Program-made: the position numbers and the translations under genes
The notes under the pieces: generated by a model
Told to the model about the DNA's origin: nothing
The model's input: only the letters and a program-made list of their open reading frames with translations
The model's database searches: none
From: Solea solea
Lineage: Eukaryota; Chordata; Actinopteri; Pleuronectiformes; Soleidae
Length of the DNA: 64,000 bases
Assembly (NCBI RefSeq): GCF_958295425.1
Contig: NC_081146.1
Span: 23,618,395 to 23,682,394, forward strand
Direction of reading: 5' to 3'
Part shown: positions 10,502 through 23,412 of the stretch, piece after piece
Position numbering within the stretch: position 1 is the stretch's first letter
Layout: the number at the start of each line of letters is the position of its first letter

Positions 10502-12331
10502 GGGAAGCAGTTTAATTAAAGCTGCCACAGTATATTGGCTTAGTTTGGTTCACAGAGGTTTCGTCCGCCCTCAGGAAGTAGACAGTTCAGACGACACGTT
10601 GGCACAATAAAGTTTATTGAGGAGCTCGGGCTGCTCTCCATCCATGACACTGCAGATATTGTGCGTTTTTGTTTTTGTCATGAGTGCAAGAGAGGATGAA
10701 AAAACACAGCCACGATCGCAGTGTTCACTACATGGAGATGAAAAAGTGTCTCCAGTTAGAGCTAATGTTTCAAAGTTCAGGTCTGAAATGTTCTCATTTT
10801 TACTCGTGCGGAATATTTTCTTTATTTAAAGTCAGTGTTTCTGTTATTTTGTGCACTGATTAAATTTTCTGTTTCACTATTATTCTGTTTGGAACAGAGT
10901 TGTTGTTGTTACTGACTCATTTTCATTGTGTTTTTCTCTTTACTTCTTGTTGTAGGTTTTGTTTCCTGCTTCATTAACTTCATTTACCTGTTCAGCACCG
11001 TCTCTGTCCGTCCTTTGCGAGTGTGTCTGTCCTTTCAGATTTTTCCCAGAGCCAGTTTCTTGTTGAGTTTCCTCTTCTTTGTCTCTGCCTGTTCGGACTT
11101 TTTGCATTTCTTTGCTACCGTTCTGTGCAAATATAACTTTAATTTTATTTGTTGAAATCCTAATTTGAATCAGAATACTCAGTTATTTCATGGCAGTCGG
11201 ACATTATAAGGCATTCAAAGGGGCTACCATACAACATTTGTCACAAATTGTCCAAATGTCACAACCCATGAAAAGAAATCAGCCCGTGAGAAAGAAGAAG
11301 AGGCAGGAGATTATTTCACGAGCTGTGATTAAAGTGAAGTGGCTTCTTCCCTTTTCTGATCCGAGAACTGTAACATTATCAAGCTTCTGCGCTGCCATCG
11401 ACTGTTAGTGTTTTCACTTTAATCAAAAGATCCTAGAGCTTCTTCTTTCTTTGCGCGAGTCAATCAGAGGGTCCTTCTGTGCAGGAGAGAAGGGCTTTTG
11501 ATTGGAATAATCAAGAACTCTTATTTTGGTGGCGTTTCTCCACAGCGGAGACACTTCACATCCCATGTCAGTCAAAATATCAATTTCTTTAAATGGCCCC
11601 GCGTTTCAAAATATACACTCGCTAATATGAAATGTGCTTCTGTCACTGCAATCAGAGAGTTGACGCTTGATGATGATTGCAAAATGGATGAGTATATCAT
11701 GACGCTGGGCGCGGTTAAAATAAGTCAGTTGTATTGACGCCATTCAATATTTAATCACCGCCTTTTATCTTTGTTTATGTTTTATGTCCTTTTTTAAAAG
11801 ATCCATGCATCGACACCGAGCTCCGCCAGGCACAGCCACACTCGGCTGGTTGTGTAGTTTTATCAGGAATGAGCAGACAAGGGTAAATTAGTCAGGAGGT
11901 TGACTGAAGATGCGCTTCCTGCCAGAATCTTGAAATTTTTAACACTTAAACGTCAACTCCATACATATACACCATATTTGTGGTTCTGGGACTCACCTTG
12001 GGCACGTGTTGGGCACCCTAAAACCCCTCGAGCTGTACCTCTATACTACATGAATATAACACCATGGCAATAATACTGTTAATATCTAAACACTGTTACA
12101 CAAGATGTAAAGATGTGCTGGTGTTCAGTCTCTGTGAGTCTATTATCTTTAAATAGTTTACAAATCAGTTGAAATGTTCAAATATATACTACTAACACAA
12201 TTATACTCCTTTTTTTATTTTCTCACATTTTTCATATTATGGAAGAGTTTGGGCTCAAACATCCCATTACAACTGTAAACTACCACATCACTGCTCTGTC
12301 TTTGGACAATGTTTTTTTTTTTCCCGTAAAA
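10301..12331. other. Spacer with a CA microsatellite
   Basis: No gene is recognised. It contains the CA array at 10469-10498 and otherwise mixed AT-rich sequence. Several open frames of 70-80 codons have no domain and overlap low-complexity T-rich DNA. Confidence 0.6.
10469..10498. repeat. (CA)15 microsatellite
   Basis: Uninterrupted CA dinucleotides over 30 bp. Confidence 0.95.
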
Positions 12332-12863
12332 CAAGGTTCCCACACCTTGGTTGACATCAAATTCAAGGACTTTTCTGGACCAATTTCCTCAAATTCAAGG
12401 ACCGTTATGTGCTGACACAGTTTAAGATTAACCTGTAAGAGCCACTTTGTCCATGATGGCGTCCACTTTTATTGATTTAAGTGATTGTCCTTGGGATCTT
12501 GGTCAAAGTCAGTCTTTGTCATTTGTCTTTGGTGAGACATTGATTTTGGAATTTTCATTTCCCATTTCTTTGCCTAACGTTACTCGCTCATTGTTCTGCA
12601 TGGAATCTCACGTCAGCAGCGGAGAGAGAGAAAGAGACAGTGTCTGCGACACCGCTGGTAACTACGACTCCACGTTTGTCCTGCGTAGGCCTCGTCTACG
12701 TACATCAAGCAACGCAGGGCATGAACCAGTAGGTGGCGTTGTAACAAACAAGGGAGAAATGTACCTAAATATCAACACTTCACTTCTTTCTTGCACAAAA
12801 TTCAAGCACTTCCAATGACCCATGTCTATTTAGGATTTCAAGGACCCATGGAAGAGGACCCTG
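12332..12863. mobile_element. Non-autonomous DNA element, GTTCCCACACC family, copy 1
   Basis: It starts CAAGGTTCCCACACCTTGG and ends near GAGGACCCTG. Internal motifs such as TTCAAGGAC recur near both edges. It aligns over much of its length with the copy at 40129-40564: the left 110 bp, the block around ACACCGCTGGTAACTACGAC, the block CATCAAGCAACGCAGGGC, and the right edge with CACAAAATTCAAGCAC. The 123-codon frame at 12447-12818 crosses these blocks but has no domain. The ends are more eroded than in copy 2 and no clear target duplication remains. Confidence 0.7.
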
Positions 12864-15059
12864 TGTAAGAGTCTGTCAAATATGGAATTCAATCAAAGCA
12901 ATTTCAGACACTGCATATTGGAGCTCTAGTCTTTGTGCAGCACATCTGCTTCATGCTGTATCTTGGAAACACTGTGTTCCCCCGATTGAACACATCAATA
13001 ACTAAACTCACAAGTACAATAAATAAAATAGATGATTATCACGATGACTGGATATGTGTCACACTCTGAGAAAGAGCCCGTTTTGCTCGAACCGTGGCAA
13101 TAAAAATGTGTTAAATGGACGCGTAATGGTGCACAGATGTTTTCTTTTCACTAACTCTATTCGGCGTACATACGTACAGGAGTTACAGACTTCTCTATTC
13201 ACGGTGATGTAAGTTCAGGAGCAATCTCTGCACATTCAGACAAAACTGTCACGTCGAAAAGAGTTCAATTGTTGCTTTCTGATTTGTCTTTGGCTTTTAT
13301 TTCTATGCCATTTTATTTTTTTTAGACGTTACAGAGCCACATGCGCCGCTCCTGATTCTTCATGAACTTGTCATGATTTTTCATTACAGTGCCTGTCATT
13401 TCAGTCTCATCAGTTTTTATTTACTCTCGGCATCACAGAGCTCTTTGGTCTCGCTGCTGTCAGGCGACTCAAACAAACAGAGTGTGTTTACGGCCCCAGA
13501 TTCTCCTTCAGTGCGACATAAATCTGCTTTTTGTTCAGTGACATGTTCACACGCACATGAAACTGGATTAATCCTCCTCTCCACTGCCCGTCTGCAGCCA
13601 GACCAGCGCTTGTAAAATCAGACTGCACCTCCGCCGTTACATAAAGCTGAGATTTACTCCTTTAATTTAGATAAAGTGTACATTTGCAGTGTGGATTCAT
13701 TACGGAGGTTTGGTGGCACGACTGTGGCCCAGTGATTTACTTTGAGCATGTTGTGCATTTTAATTTAGAGCAGGTGTCAGAGCAGCGGTTCCTACTGCTG
13801 CTCCTTAACATTCCGAGCCCTGCTGCTTTTGTAATTGTAGCCATTTAATCAGGGAACAGATTTACACTCGGGGTGCCAGGTGAGTGGAATTAAAGTGCAA
13901 TTAACAACCTGATAGGACAGAAAACCACATGAAGTCACTGTGACACATTAGGGTCCGGGTGGAGAGCACAGGCACCGGAGGTTGTTGCAGTGGTGATGAA
14001 ATATTTCACACCTGCAGGTTTGACCTTAAATGAGCCGGTCCCCACCGACGGTGTCCAGTCCGTGCCATATTTAATGATGCAACATCACAAATGTCCAAGT
14101 GAGAGCCACTGTGTCCTCACAACAAAAATAAAACAATTACCTGCTCATACAAAAAAAGAAAAGGAAAACACACTGCACCGCGGAGCCGCTATGAAAAAGT
14201 CCACAGGGTGTTTTTAAGAAAGGTTTAAACACATTCATTTAAAGAGGCTCAGAAATTCATTCTTATTAGCAGCCATTTTGGCAGCTTTTCATACATTTTA
14301 TAGACGAGTGCAGGTGACCATGCACACACTGGTGCCTATGGAAGATTAGCAGATTAGTTTTAGGCGTGAAAACTAACTAATTCAGCCAAACGTAGCATGT
14401 CATACAAACTGCTTTTAGTCTGGGTTGACATAGACACAGTCAGACGGACGTTCCTTACATTTACAGAAGGATTACTGTCATGGACTAGACACAAATACTG
14501 GATTTGGGAAGTAAAAAAAAAAGAACCTGTATACTCTTCAGAGGTTTTCACACTTTTTCTGTAAGTTTACGAGAAAGTGACCCGACTTCTTGCTCGATTT
14601 ACCACATGAGAGAGTGAGTTTTTCCCGGCGAAGCGAGTTTCACAAGAGTCTTTTACAAGAGTTTGAAGACCAAGTGTGGAAGTAACAGCAAAGCAGCTTA
14701 AACTGATTCATAACTTTAAAAACTTTAAAAAATCGACTGCAGGTTCGTATTTCCACGTCCATGTATATTTTTTATCCTTTATTTTAAAACAAATTACTGA
14801 TTCCTATCAGTTAATTGTTACACCTCTACTTAACCCCCCAAATGGCTCCTGGTGGCTGCGCTGGCAGCATGTGAATGGATGTGAATGATGAGTAATAGAT
14901 GTGCGAGTGAAACTGGTCATTAAAGTTGTGCAGACTTTGTCAGTGTATATCTGTAACATCTAATATTTGAATCTGTGAACACATCATTTCCAAGAGATGG
15001 GAAATTAATAAAAACGTAATTTCATGCACGTTATTTACACATCGATTTCTCTGAAGACC
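12864..15059. other. Spacer, largely free of recognised repeats
   Basis: No gene is recognised. Mixed-composition DNA with AT-rich motifs (TTTAATTTAG, AATTAACAACC) and little simple repeat, particularly 13340-14250. Such low-repeat stretches in fish can contain conserved noncoding elements, but nothing here proves conservation. Confidence 0.5.
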
Positions 15060-15125
15060 CAAAATAAAATCCTGTGACCAATCTGTGGGTCCCGCCCCAG
15101 TCTTTGGGAATCACTTGTATAGCTA
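15060..15125. repeat. Dispersed repeat fragment, GGGTCCCG...TTTGGGAA family
   Basis: GTGGGTCCCGCCCCAGTC followed by TTTGGGAATCACTTG parallels GTTGGTCCCGACCCAGCC then TTTGGGAACCACTG at 28630-28680. The two fragments end in the same motif, so this is probably a shared transposon edge. Confidence 0.55.
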
Positions 15126-15940
15126 TTAACACTGTAAGATGTGCCGTGTTTTACAGTGCGTTGGTTATCAAGACTTATATAAGTGTTCTATACAGGAAAT
15201 TCAAGCCATTTGCCTGTTAAAGATCACATCACACTCTCTGGTGCTTCCGTATTTCTTTCATTCATCTTAATAAACGTGATTTTGATGGATAGTCCTCGGA
15301 GTATGGGCTGCTCTTGAATTAGGATGTGGCCAATATTGAAGCAAACACTTTAGACACGTTATCTTGTCCTGAGATTAATCTTCTTAATTGGAGCACGTGA
15401 ACCTGCCAACGCTGCTGCCAGATTAAGTGCGAGGGTTCACGAGATGCATCTTCAGGTCACGACCTGCTTAACATTGTTTAATTCTCAATTAATTGCTTTT
15501 GTTAATGGAGCGGTAGCCGGCGATGTTTTGCATCACTTATTCTACCATTTGTAGCGTTTGTATAAATGTAGTTTTTTATTCTTTATTTGATGAAACTGCT
15601 GTGTTTGTGTCTCAGATTCTATCCCAACATATTCCGACATATTCTGCTGCTGTGTAACATCTTTTTTTACCTGTAAGTTTTGCCTGATCTGTCATACAGA
15701 GAGATATTCTGGAAACTCTCCACCCCCTGTGTGTGTGTATTTGTTGTTTTTGTGTTGTTACTGTTGTATCCCGGCTGAGGGAAAAGCCTGTTATCCCAGC
15801 TATTGCTGTCATTTGGCAGTTTTGCATCATCACCTCGTAGTGATCTCACTACGGTATGATATATTTGCATATTTGCTAATGGCGTGAAGAAATAACAAAT
15901 GAAAATAGGGCAAAACCAACTGAAAAACAACAATACAGAC
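15126..15940. other. Spacer
   Basis: No gene or confident repeat is recognised. Minus-strand frames at 15612-15942 are short and unlike known domains. Confidence 0.5.
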
Positions 15941-16109
15941 ATTATAGTTTGTTTTTTTAAGGCAAAGATTAATTTTACATCATAAATACATTTTTATTTT
16001 TCAGTTATATATGTGAAATATCACCAAAAATATTGTTTTTGCACCATGTTGGTTATAAAAAGTTGGAATTGACCGGCCCCCTCATGGTCAGTTGAGTGTG
16101 AGACCCCTG
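15941..16109. mobile_element. Right part of a non-autonomous hAT-like element (GGTCTCA ends)
   Basis: It ends GTGTGAGACCCCTG, the inverse of the left edge CAGAGGTCTCAAAC of the copy at 30450. The interior AGATTAATTTTACATC followed by an ATTTTTAT-rich part matches CAGATTAATTTTGTATCG in that copy, in the same orientation. One copy keeps the left end and the other the right end. No coding content. Confidence 0.55.
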
Positions 16110-17504
16110 ATCTAAGGAGATGCTGTTATTTTTTGTCCTTTTGTTTTAAGATGCAACATCAAAAAGTTAGTGAAAGGGACACAAATTCAACAACATAAGT
16201 TATCTTAAGACGAGGCAATTCTTGTCCCTAATGAGCCTCCTGACAAAACTCCAACTTTTATTATAGAAGCTGTAGACCAAGTGACAGGTCAGACACAAAC
16301 CACACACACACACACACAGCAATGCTCATCCATTCTTCATATCCCACAGCCTTTCATTTCTTCTATCGTCTGCTCCCTTGTCTGACTGTTTCTCCCCAGA
16401 AGCTTAAAAAAAGAAACCGAGAAAGAACTTTATCTCTGACACTCGCACAAAACTGGCTTATCATGTATGCATTGGAAAAAGCCTTAGGTGTGATAGGGCC
16501 ATTAAAAAAAAAAAAAGACCACAGAGGAAAAAGGTGGAGGTCTATGAGGAGTTTTATTAAGCTGTCAGAGAACGAGGTAACGCGACAACTGTGCAACCGT
16601 GCAGCTGCAAATGACCTCGGTCAGAGAGGTCGTTGTGTCTGAAACACGTGGACAAAAAAGTTTCAAACTTTATCTATAAAAATATATGTGCTCTGTATTA
16701 TATGTACAGCACATTCTAAAATAAAAAAAAGATCTGTGCTGTGCGGTGTACGCCTCTCAAGAGCCATTTCTTTTTATTGATCTTCAAAAGATGAGAAACA
16801 GCAGGAAACCAGAGTCACACTGAAGCATCACACTGGGCAGCAGTGGACGCAGAGTTCACACAGTCGTTGTTACACAAGTTTCTCTTTGGTGCTATAATAC
16901 CTCGTTTTTCTTATCTCTTTGGAATCAATTGTTTTTTTTTGCTCACTTCATATTGTTGCACGAAGTCAACATTTGATCCAAACTTTAAAGAAAAACATAG
17001 ACAATAACGTGTCTAATAAAGAGAACACCGTGACTTTTGTTTAAGGATGTTCCATAGGTTGAAGTTAGGGCTCGTAATATGTTTAATAAGGTCAATTCTG
17101 GTCACTCAATGTCACTCCATCTGTAAAAAGTAAATCGTGATTGGTCATTTTTAAACCCTGAATCCAGAGTCCAGAGGGTTTTACTGTACCTACAGATGGA
17201 TGCTCTGAATGAATTCCTGCCATCTTGTTTTCACTACTATTACACGACTGCAAGGCTCATTACTCACTGTCTGGTCCTGCATTTAAGCAGAACTTGTGAA
17301 CTCGTAATTACGACATGGGAATTTAGTGTTTTAGGGGAAATTCAGAGTTCAACCAGTTTCGAATGAGACCGTTCAAATGCACTCGTCCGATGAAGATGAT
17401 TAACCCTTCTGTGACCACGCTGTCATCGCCGACTTCTCAACTCCTAGATCATTTATGAATTTATTTATATTTATCTAGAAAATTCAAAAACTATGGACTG
17501 CTGA

Positions 17505-17570
17505 TCTGTCCAGGGTGTGACCCCGCCTTTCGCTAGATAAAGTGGTAGAAGATGGATGGATGGATACCGG
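17505..17570 (+). mobile_element. 3' tail of a dispersed retroelement ending in (GATG)n
   Basis: CTGTCCAGGGTGTGACCCC, a CGCCTTTCGC block and a final (GATG)3 tail match the 3' end of a common fish SINE/LINE-type repeat. The upstream part is missing. Confidence 0.55.
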
Positions 17571-18026
17571 AAGGCAGAGAAATAGTCTTGTGCCCATATA
17601 CTTGTCATTACTTCCGCGGAACGACCGTCCAATCACAGACGAGATTCACCAGTGTGTTCTTAGTACTGTAATTCCGAAACGGTTCAATAACTGTTTCAAT
17701 AATTGGAAAAAGGAGCAGAAGCACTCACTCATTGATTCAGTATTTGACAATTCTACAGCCATAAAATCAATATAAATCCAGGCAGCCACATCAACAACCC
17801 CAGTAGCTACATGAACCAGGCTTGATAACAGAGAAGATGTGTGACATCATGATCTGTTTAAAACAAAGGAGATGTTTCTTCTCAAAGCTGTGTGTTGCAT
17901 ACTGCACCAGGACCAGGTCCTGCTCTTATTACTTAAGGTGCAGAAGCTGGAGCCTCCATCTTGTAGCTACATCCACCTATGAATCAAACAAGACGATGTT
18001 CCTTTTTCATAAATGTACCATATATG

Positions 18027-18111
18027 GTTCCTTGCCTGTCTCCTGTCTGTGTTTATCTTGTGTGTATATATAAAAAATATACAAGATAAGCACAAATAAA
18101 TTGAAAGGAAC
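18027..18111. repeat. Short imperfect hairpin
   Basis: Outer GTTCCTT pairs with AAGGAAC-type sequence at the far end, and inner TTTATCTTGT pairs with ACAAGATAAG around an AT-rich loop (TATATATAAAAAATATA). The pairing is interrupted by a poorly matching middle. It may be a degraded miniature transposon or a chance AT-rich fold. Confidence 0.35.
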
Positions 18112-19476
18112 ATTATTTTACATTATAGCACATTTCAGAACAGATCCCTGTTTTCCATGTTTTAGATGTTTCCCTGCTCCATTGATATCATTGGTCCACG
18201 TGTTTCTAAGATCTCAGTAACGCACAGTAGTGTGGTTTCAGATGTCTGCGGAAGGTAAAGGGTTAAATGGGGAAAAATACCTAATATGAGAAGTATTTAT
18301 TATAATCATTATCGTTTATATCATTGTCGTCATCTTTTCCAACAAACTGCACCTACAGTAGCCCGGGAGGCTCATAACATCAACACTGCCACTGCTTGAA
18401 AAATGACCCTTAAGGTCGGCTACACAAGCAGCTTATTACCACCCATATTTACTTTATATAATTGGGTGACTCCTGGACTAAGAGGTCAGGGTGGATGGAG
18501 GCTGATGTTCTCAATTTCTGTTCCAACCCAGCAGTCGGTGTTGTAATTTAACCCGTTTATGTACAGAGGGGGAATGTCAGCACCACATTTACAAATATAC
18601 ACTAAGTATGAATAAATGTGATGGTGTTGATGTTCCAGGAGGGCGGTTCCCACGAGGAGAGCCACATTCTCGGAGGTCGTGATTGGGCTTGTGCTCTTCA
18701 CACACAATTCCACGGGTTCAACTTAACATCTGCGTGACAGTCACGTATAGTATCTGGCAACACTTTAGGTTTTCCTCTGTCGAGCTGGAATCTACAGTAT
18801 GTTTGTTTACCATTAGCGTGAAATGAAGCCCGAGCTGTGTTCCGCCCCCCACTCCCGTCTTTGATGCGTGATTGCACTGTGTTGAGAAATTATGATGACG
18901 AAGGCTATCTTGTTGTGGTATGCTAATTGCTTCAAGACCCTGGCTGTTCTTTAGCATTGTTCACGGGGATACAGTCCACTGCACGGCGAGGGAGTGTCTC
19001 AGACACGTTCACTGTTTACCCTTACTTTGGTCTTATCTGCATAGCTTCAGGTTAAGGGTATTTAAAGGGTCACTTCATCCAAATCAAATCGTAGATCTAC
19101 ATGCATCTTGACACCACTTACATATGACATGCTAGTCTTTGGTCATGTTTTTCTTGTCATGATTTATTATTTCAGTAACTGTTCAGTGCTCCCCATAAAT
19201 CACCAAGTACTGCAAATGAAAGGATGTTCACAACACTTTGTTTAAACCAACTGAAACTGCCATTTGGAAGCCATGAGTTTTACAATCATAGGCTACCCTC
19301 GTTTGTCCCCTAGCTGTTTTTGAGACCATAATTTACAAAATGGACATTGTGCTGTATTGAAAATGTAACAAAGGCCAGTCCAAAATCCAAACTTTTTTTC
19401 CCTGCTCGGTTTGTCTCAACATACTTTGTATGAGAATAGACTCAGAACGTTGAAGAAACACCGGTCACAAGGGAGT

Positions 19477-19640
19477 TACGGTACCTTACTATACTGTAGT
19501 ACCCCAATGGAAGGGTTCCAAAAATGGAATGGTTTGGGACGGTTATTTTGGTACTATTCCCAATGGAAACGCAACAAAATACGTACCGTACCGAATCAAT
19601 TTCCTTCAGCATGGACAGCAAATGGGTGTGGCCAGTTAAA
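19477..19640. repeat. Dispersed repeat fragment with GGTACC-type motifs
   Basis: TACGGTACCTTACTATAC, CCCAATGGAAGGGTTCC and CAATGGAAACGCAAC followed by GTACCGTACCG are typical of a fish repeat built from GTACC motifs, probably related to the 4575 and 52015 fragments through the 'GGAAACGCAAC' block. Confidence 0.45.
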
Positions 19641-19709
19641 TGGTGGTAAAACAAAACAAAGACCAGAAACAGGAAGTGAGGAACAGGTGATTCCCCAAAA
19701 CCATGGCAG

Positions 19710-19760
19710 TAGATTCAAGATTTTTTTTATTGTCATTCCAACATACATGAGGAAATGAGG
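19710..19760 (-). mobile_element. Retroelement 3' tail fragment (TCAAGA... TTTATTGTCATT)
   Basis: ATTCAAGATTTTTTTTATTG then TCATTCCAACATACATG is the reverse complement of a LINE/SINE tail of the same kind seen in plus orientation at 57390-57435. Only the end survives. Confidence 0.5.
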
Positions 19761-20672
19761 TTGGAACAAAATTGCAGTCTCTAAAACCCGGTCAGCCAAA
19801 ACATTAATAAACAAACCCCTGGAGGTAAGGTGCTGTGTGGGGCTATTAAAGATTAATAGAGAATAGAATAAGAATAAAATGTAACTTATTAAAATGAAAT
19901 AACAGAAGACCTGAGAACAGCGATGAAGAGCACCAGAAAATGTTGACCGATGTTAGAAGAAGAACATAAATACAGACCGGTACGTGTATTTGTCCCCTGA
20001 CGTCAAGCTATTTATTCACACACACAGTCAAGTTAAGTCAATAATGCTTAAGTCATGTGCAGAATTAGCTCTAATATATGCCTTTACATGCACCATTTAC
20101 TGGAAGAATCCCTTCCAGTTGTAGATGTCTGCAAAAAATCATAATAATAATAATTAGAAAACCACACAGTATATAGTCGGGATGTGCTGACTGCAGTTAT
20201 ACCTATAGGCATGTGTTTAACCCACAGAGTGTTAAATATTAATATTTCATATTAAGAGCAGCATGTGGGGCAGTATTATGCATAATTAATGAGGGAAAAT
20301 AACTGAAAACAAATAATAAGTGCAGGTGGATAATGAATATGCATGTACTGTTTATCGCGAGAGTAACTTTTTGATGTCGCAGGAGTTGAGTGTGTGCACG
20401 AAACTTTAAATAACTCCATGTCAGGGACTTTATTGACGAGTGATTCAGGAGCTCAAGCGTTACACAGACTGCAACAAAATTCCACAGTGTGACAGTAAAA
20501 ACTTTCAGTTTTGAACTAATATCGGCCCACATTTTTTAGTAATTAACTGTCACAGCGATGCAGGTCTGTGTGACTATATTAGCTAATAGGATGATGCGTA
20601 TGCAGACTGGTGCAGACGTCACACTAACACAAAGGAGTGTCAAAATGGTGCCTGCATGGGGAGGACTCACTC

Positions 20673-20696
20673 TTTTTTTTTTTTTTTTTTTTTTTT
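20673..20696. repeat. Poly-T run (24)
   Basis: Uninterrupted T homopolymer; it could be the A-tail of a minus-strand retrocopy, but no element body is recognised beside it. Confidence 0.9.
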
Positions 20697-20966
20697 CTTG
20701 CAGACTCACTTTAAGATGGAGGCGCAGCCATTATTTCTGAACAGGAGACTAATTTCGGTTCCTGCTCAGTGTGTCAGCACACGAGGGGCCAGGTTGTGAC
20801 GGCGGAAAAACTTCTCACCAGCTTCACTCCCACGCTGCTCGCTGTATTTAAACATTCATCCCCACGGCTGCTCTGCCTGCTCCACCCCCACCTCCTCCAC
20901 CACCACCTACCAACTTCTTGAGATCAACAACTGAGTAAGCACCGCCCCTAAGTTCATACACTGTAT

Positions 20967-20991
20967 ACACACACACACACACACACACACA
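20967..20991. repeat. (AC)12 microsatellite
   Basis: Simple dinucleotide array. Confidence 0.95.
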
Positions 20992-21182
20992 ACTGAACCA
21001 CATGTTCATCATTATATCGAGCCACTTGCTGGCGAGCCTGGGGTTATTCACTTACCTCTGCTCCCCATTCTTCTTAAATGGGATTGTGTGTGAGTGAGAG
21101 TGAGAGGGGGAGGTGATGTGGGGGAGTTGGGTTTCATAAGGTGATATTGAAGACTGTAAAAAAACATTTTTTTATATAAAAA

Positions 21183-21183
<1 letters not shown>

Positions 21184-21224
<41 letters not shown>
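21184..21224. repeat. Compound (TG)n(GA)n microsatellite
   Basis: About 6 TG units run directly into 14 GA units, a polypurine stretch on this strand. Confidence 0.95.
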
Positions 21225-21568
21225 CAAGGTGTGGGGGGTAATGTGGAGAAAAGGGGGTTCATATAGGGAGACAGAAAGCAGTCTGTCACTGGGCCATTTT
21301 CTCACTTTCATATACTGTATGTGAGCATGTTGCTGCCACGCCACGGATATGAAAGCAATCGCTATCACGTAATATAGCAATGTGAAAAGTTTCACATTCT
21401 ATCAAAGAAAGTTTCACATTGCGATGACAAAACAAAAATTGCTTTTATGTCAAGTTCTGTGATCACTGTCAATGAGTGTGAACTATTACAATATGATGGG
21501 TATGTAATGTTCAGGCATGTCTTAAATAAACTTGGCATAGGAGACCTTTTTCACAGCATACTGTACCG

Positions 21569-21601
<33 letters not shown>

Positions 21602-21602
21602 A
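21569..21602. repeat. Compound (TA)n(TG)n microsatellite
   Basis: About 11 TA units followed by 6 TG units, then ATACATATA. Confidence 0.95.
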
Positions 21603-21909
21603 TACATATATCATTTTCTCACTGAACCTTGCTTGCTATTCCATTATTGGTGTGTGTGTGACTCTTTTCTTATATCTCCCTCTTGCATTTTCTTCTGTAA
21701 AGCAACAGTTTCATCATCTGAGTGACACAGTGCCACCACTGACAGCCAGTGCTGCTGCTTGCTAATGACACTGTTGGCTACTGTGTTCCATTTACATCTG
21801 ACCTCGGATGAGAGACGAGTTCGCCGCCTTGGATAAAAACGGTGGAGACAAACGTATCCCAGACTAGTTACATAGAGGAATATTAGTTACAGATAACAAC
21901 CTTCACACC

Positions 21910-22133
21910 AGAGCTAACTAATGATTGTTTTCATAATCGATTAATTGAGCAATCGCGCATAAGATGTCAGAAAACGTTCAATGGAAATGATGAGCTTCTC
22001 AAATGTCTTGTTTTGTCCACAAACCAAAATGATTCAGTGATTCCATTTATTTCTTTGTTATCTGGAGCAAAGAAACCAGAAAATGTTCACATTGAAGAAG
22101 CTGAAACAACCAGAAATCTTGTTTTAACGTTTA
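21910..22133. mobile_element. hAT MITE, second copy of the 2835-3110 family, right end lost
   Basis: It begins AGAGCTAACTAATGATTG and continues ATAATCGATTAATTGAG. It then aligns with the reverse complement of 2835-3110 through GGAAATGATGAGCTTCTC, AAATGTCTTGTTTTGTCC and GAAGCTGAAACAACCAG to about GAAATCTTGTTTTAACG. The terminal inverted repeat is missing on the right. An 84-codon frame across it is not coding. Confidence 0.75.
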
Positions 22134-23329
22134 ACTGGTCGGTCAGGACAGCACTGGCACAACGGCACCTCTGCAGAGAAAGAAATTCTGGGGGAAAACA
22201 CTCAACATTTATCAGGTGTCGTGTTTCAATCTCAATGGATATTTTGCAGCGTGGTGGCAGGAGGTGAATGTTAAACCAAGCACTTATTTATTTACTTTTG
22301 TGATTCAGTTTCTTTTTAAAGCAGAAAGTCTCCCCCGGGATTCTGGGAATGTTACTTTTACTTTGCCAGCAGGTGAGAGGTCAAACTGGAGCTTTCCCTT
22401 CTTCTTTTTTCCTTCACAGTTTTTAGTGTAATCACGCACAACCGACAGATGTACACGGAGCTGGACTCAGACTCATGATCACACACGTGTCATCTCCAAC
22501 GTGCCACCTCCTGTTGATAACGATCATCATCAGCATTACAGCTGCAAGCCAGAGTGAGGGGATTAGTGTTAATTATGTTAGCCCCCTTTGTTCGGATCGT
22601 GTGGTCGGATGCCGTGGGCGATAAAGATAAAGATAACATTTTACTGGTCCACTTGAACCACGCCTCACCTCCCTGTTAAATGACTTTCTATCGCTGAGAA
22701 ATAGCTGCAGATTTTTCCCACAGTGGAGAAAAAAATTAAAAATAAATACAGATAAATATTTAATTTTTAAATTAACATGTAGAGGACGAAACGCTCACGG
22801 ATGATTGTTAATTACTATTCCACAGCACAGTGACTGCTGTGTTGCTTTATACTGGTGACAAGCTGAATGAAAGTAAATAATTATCCACCTTCATGTTTGT
22901 AGTGGCCAGGAAAAGGAGTTGATGTGGGAATAAAATTCAACCACTATGCATTTTTAATAGAGAAGAAAAGTAAAATGCAGTGATGCTCAAACCACAGTCT
23001 CAGTCTGAACCGATCCATGTCCTGTCTTTTCATTTTATGAATTGGTTTAATGAATTCTTGTAAAAAAGACACTTGCTGTGCTCACAGGATTTCATGTTTA
23101 ACCAGAAACTATGTGTTGTGTCACCATATTTACTTCTCAATGTATAATGACTCTGGTGAAGACACCTGAGACATTACAACATGAGAAAATGCTGTTTTTT
23201 TTAACGCAGTGACAGGTAGGTTTTTACTATAAAAGGAAAACAAAACTGATTCTCTGGTCTTATAGAAAATATAGTTTCGAGGGATAAGCACTGACAGACT
23301 TGGCTTATTCTAATTTATAATTGAAAATG

Positions 23330-23412
23330 AATGTCCGTGTCAGCTGGGATTGGCACCAGGCAGCGCCCTTCCGGAACCCTCATGTGGAGGATAAAGATGA
23401 ATGAATGGATTA
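23330..23412 (+). mobile_element. Retroelement 3' tail fragment ending in (GAAT)n
   Basis: GTCAGCTGGGATTGGCACC, an AACCCTCATGTGGAGGAT block and the ATGAATGAATGG end match the tail of the common SINE-like repeat also seen at 25905-26112. Confidence 0.5.

Larger units (their letters stand above)
16110..19476. other. Spacer with small repeat pieces
   Basis: No gene is recognised. It holds (CA)9 at 16301-16318, an A-run at 16504-16516, a retro-tail fragment at about 17505-17570 (CCAGGGTGTGACCCCGCC, ending in GATGGATGGATAC) and the small hairpin at 18027-18111. The 106-codon frame at 16322-16642 starts just after the CA run and shows no domain. Confidence 0.55.
19761..21909. other. Spacer rich in simple repeats
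   Basis: No gene is recognised. It contains T24 at 20673-20696, (AC)n at 20967-20991, a compound TG/GA array at 21184-21224 and a compound TA/TG array at 21569-21602. Open frames here are built from these arrays. Confidence 0.65.

Noticed and set aside
10991..11013. TTCAGCACC half of a REST/NRSE-like site
   Set aside because: The second half (GGACAG part) is not in the right orientation.
19998..20005. Perfect TGACGTCA (CRE) sites here and at 57446-57453
   Set aside because: About one 8-bp match is expected by chance in 64 kb; no promoter context.
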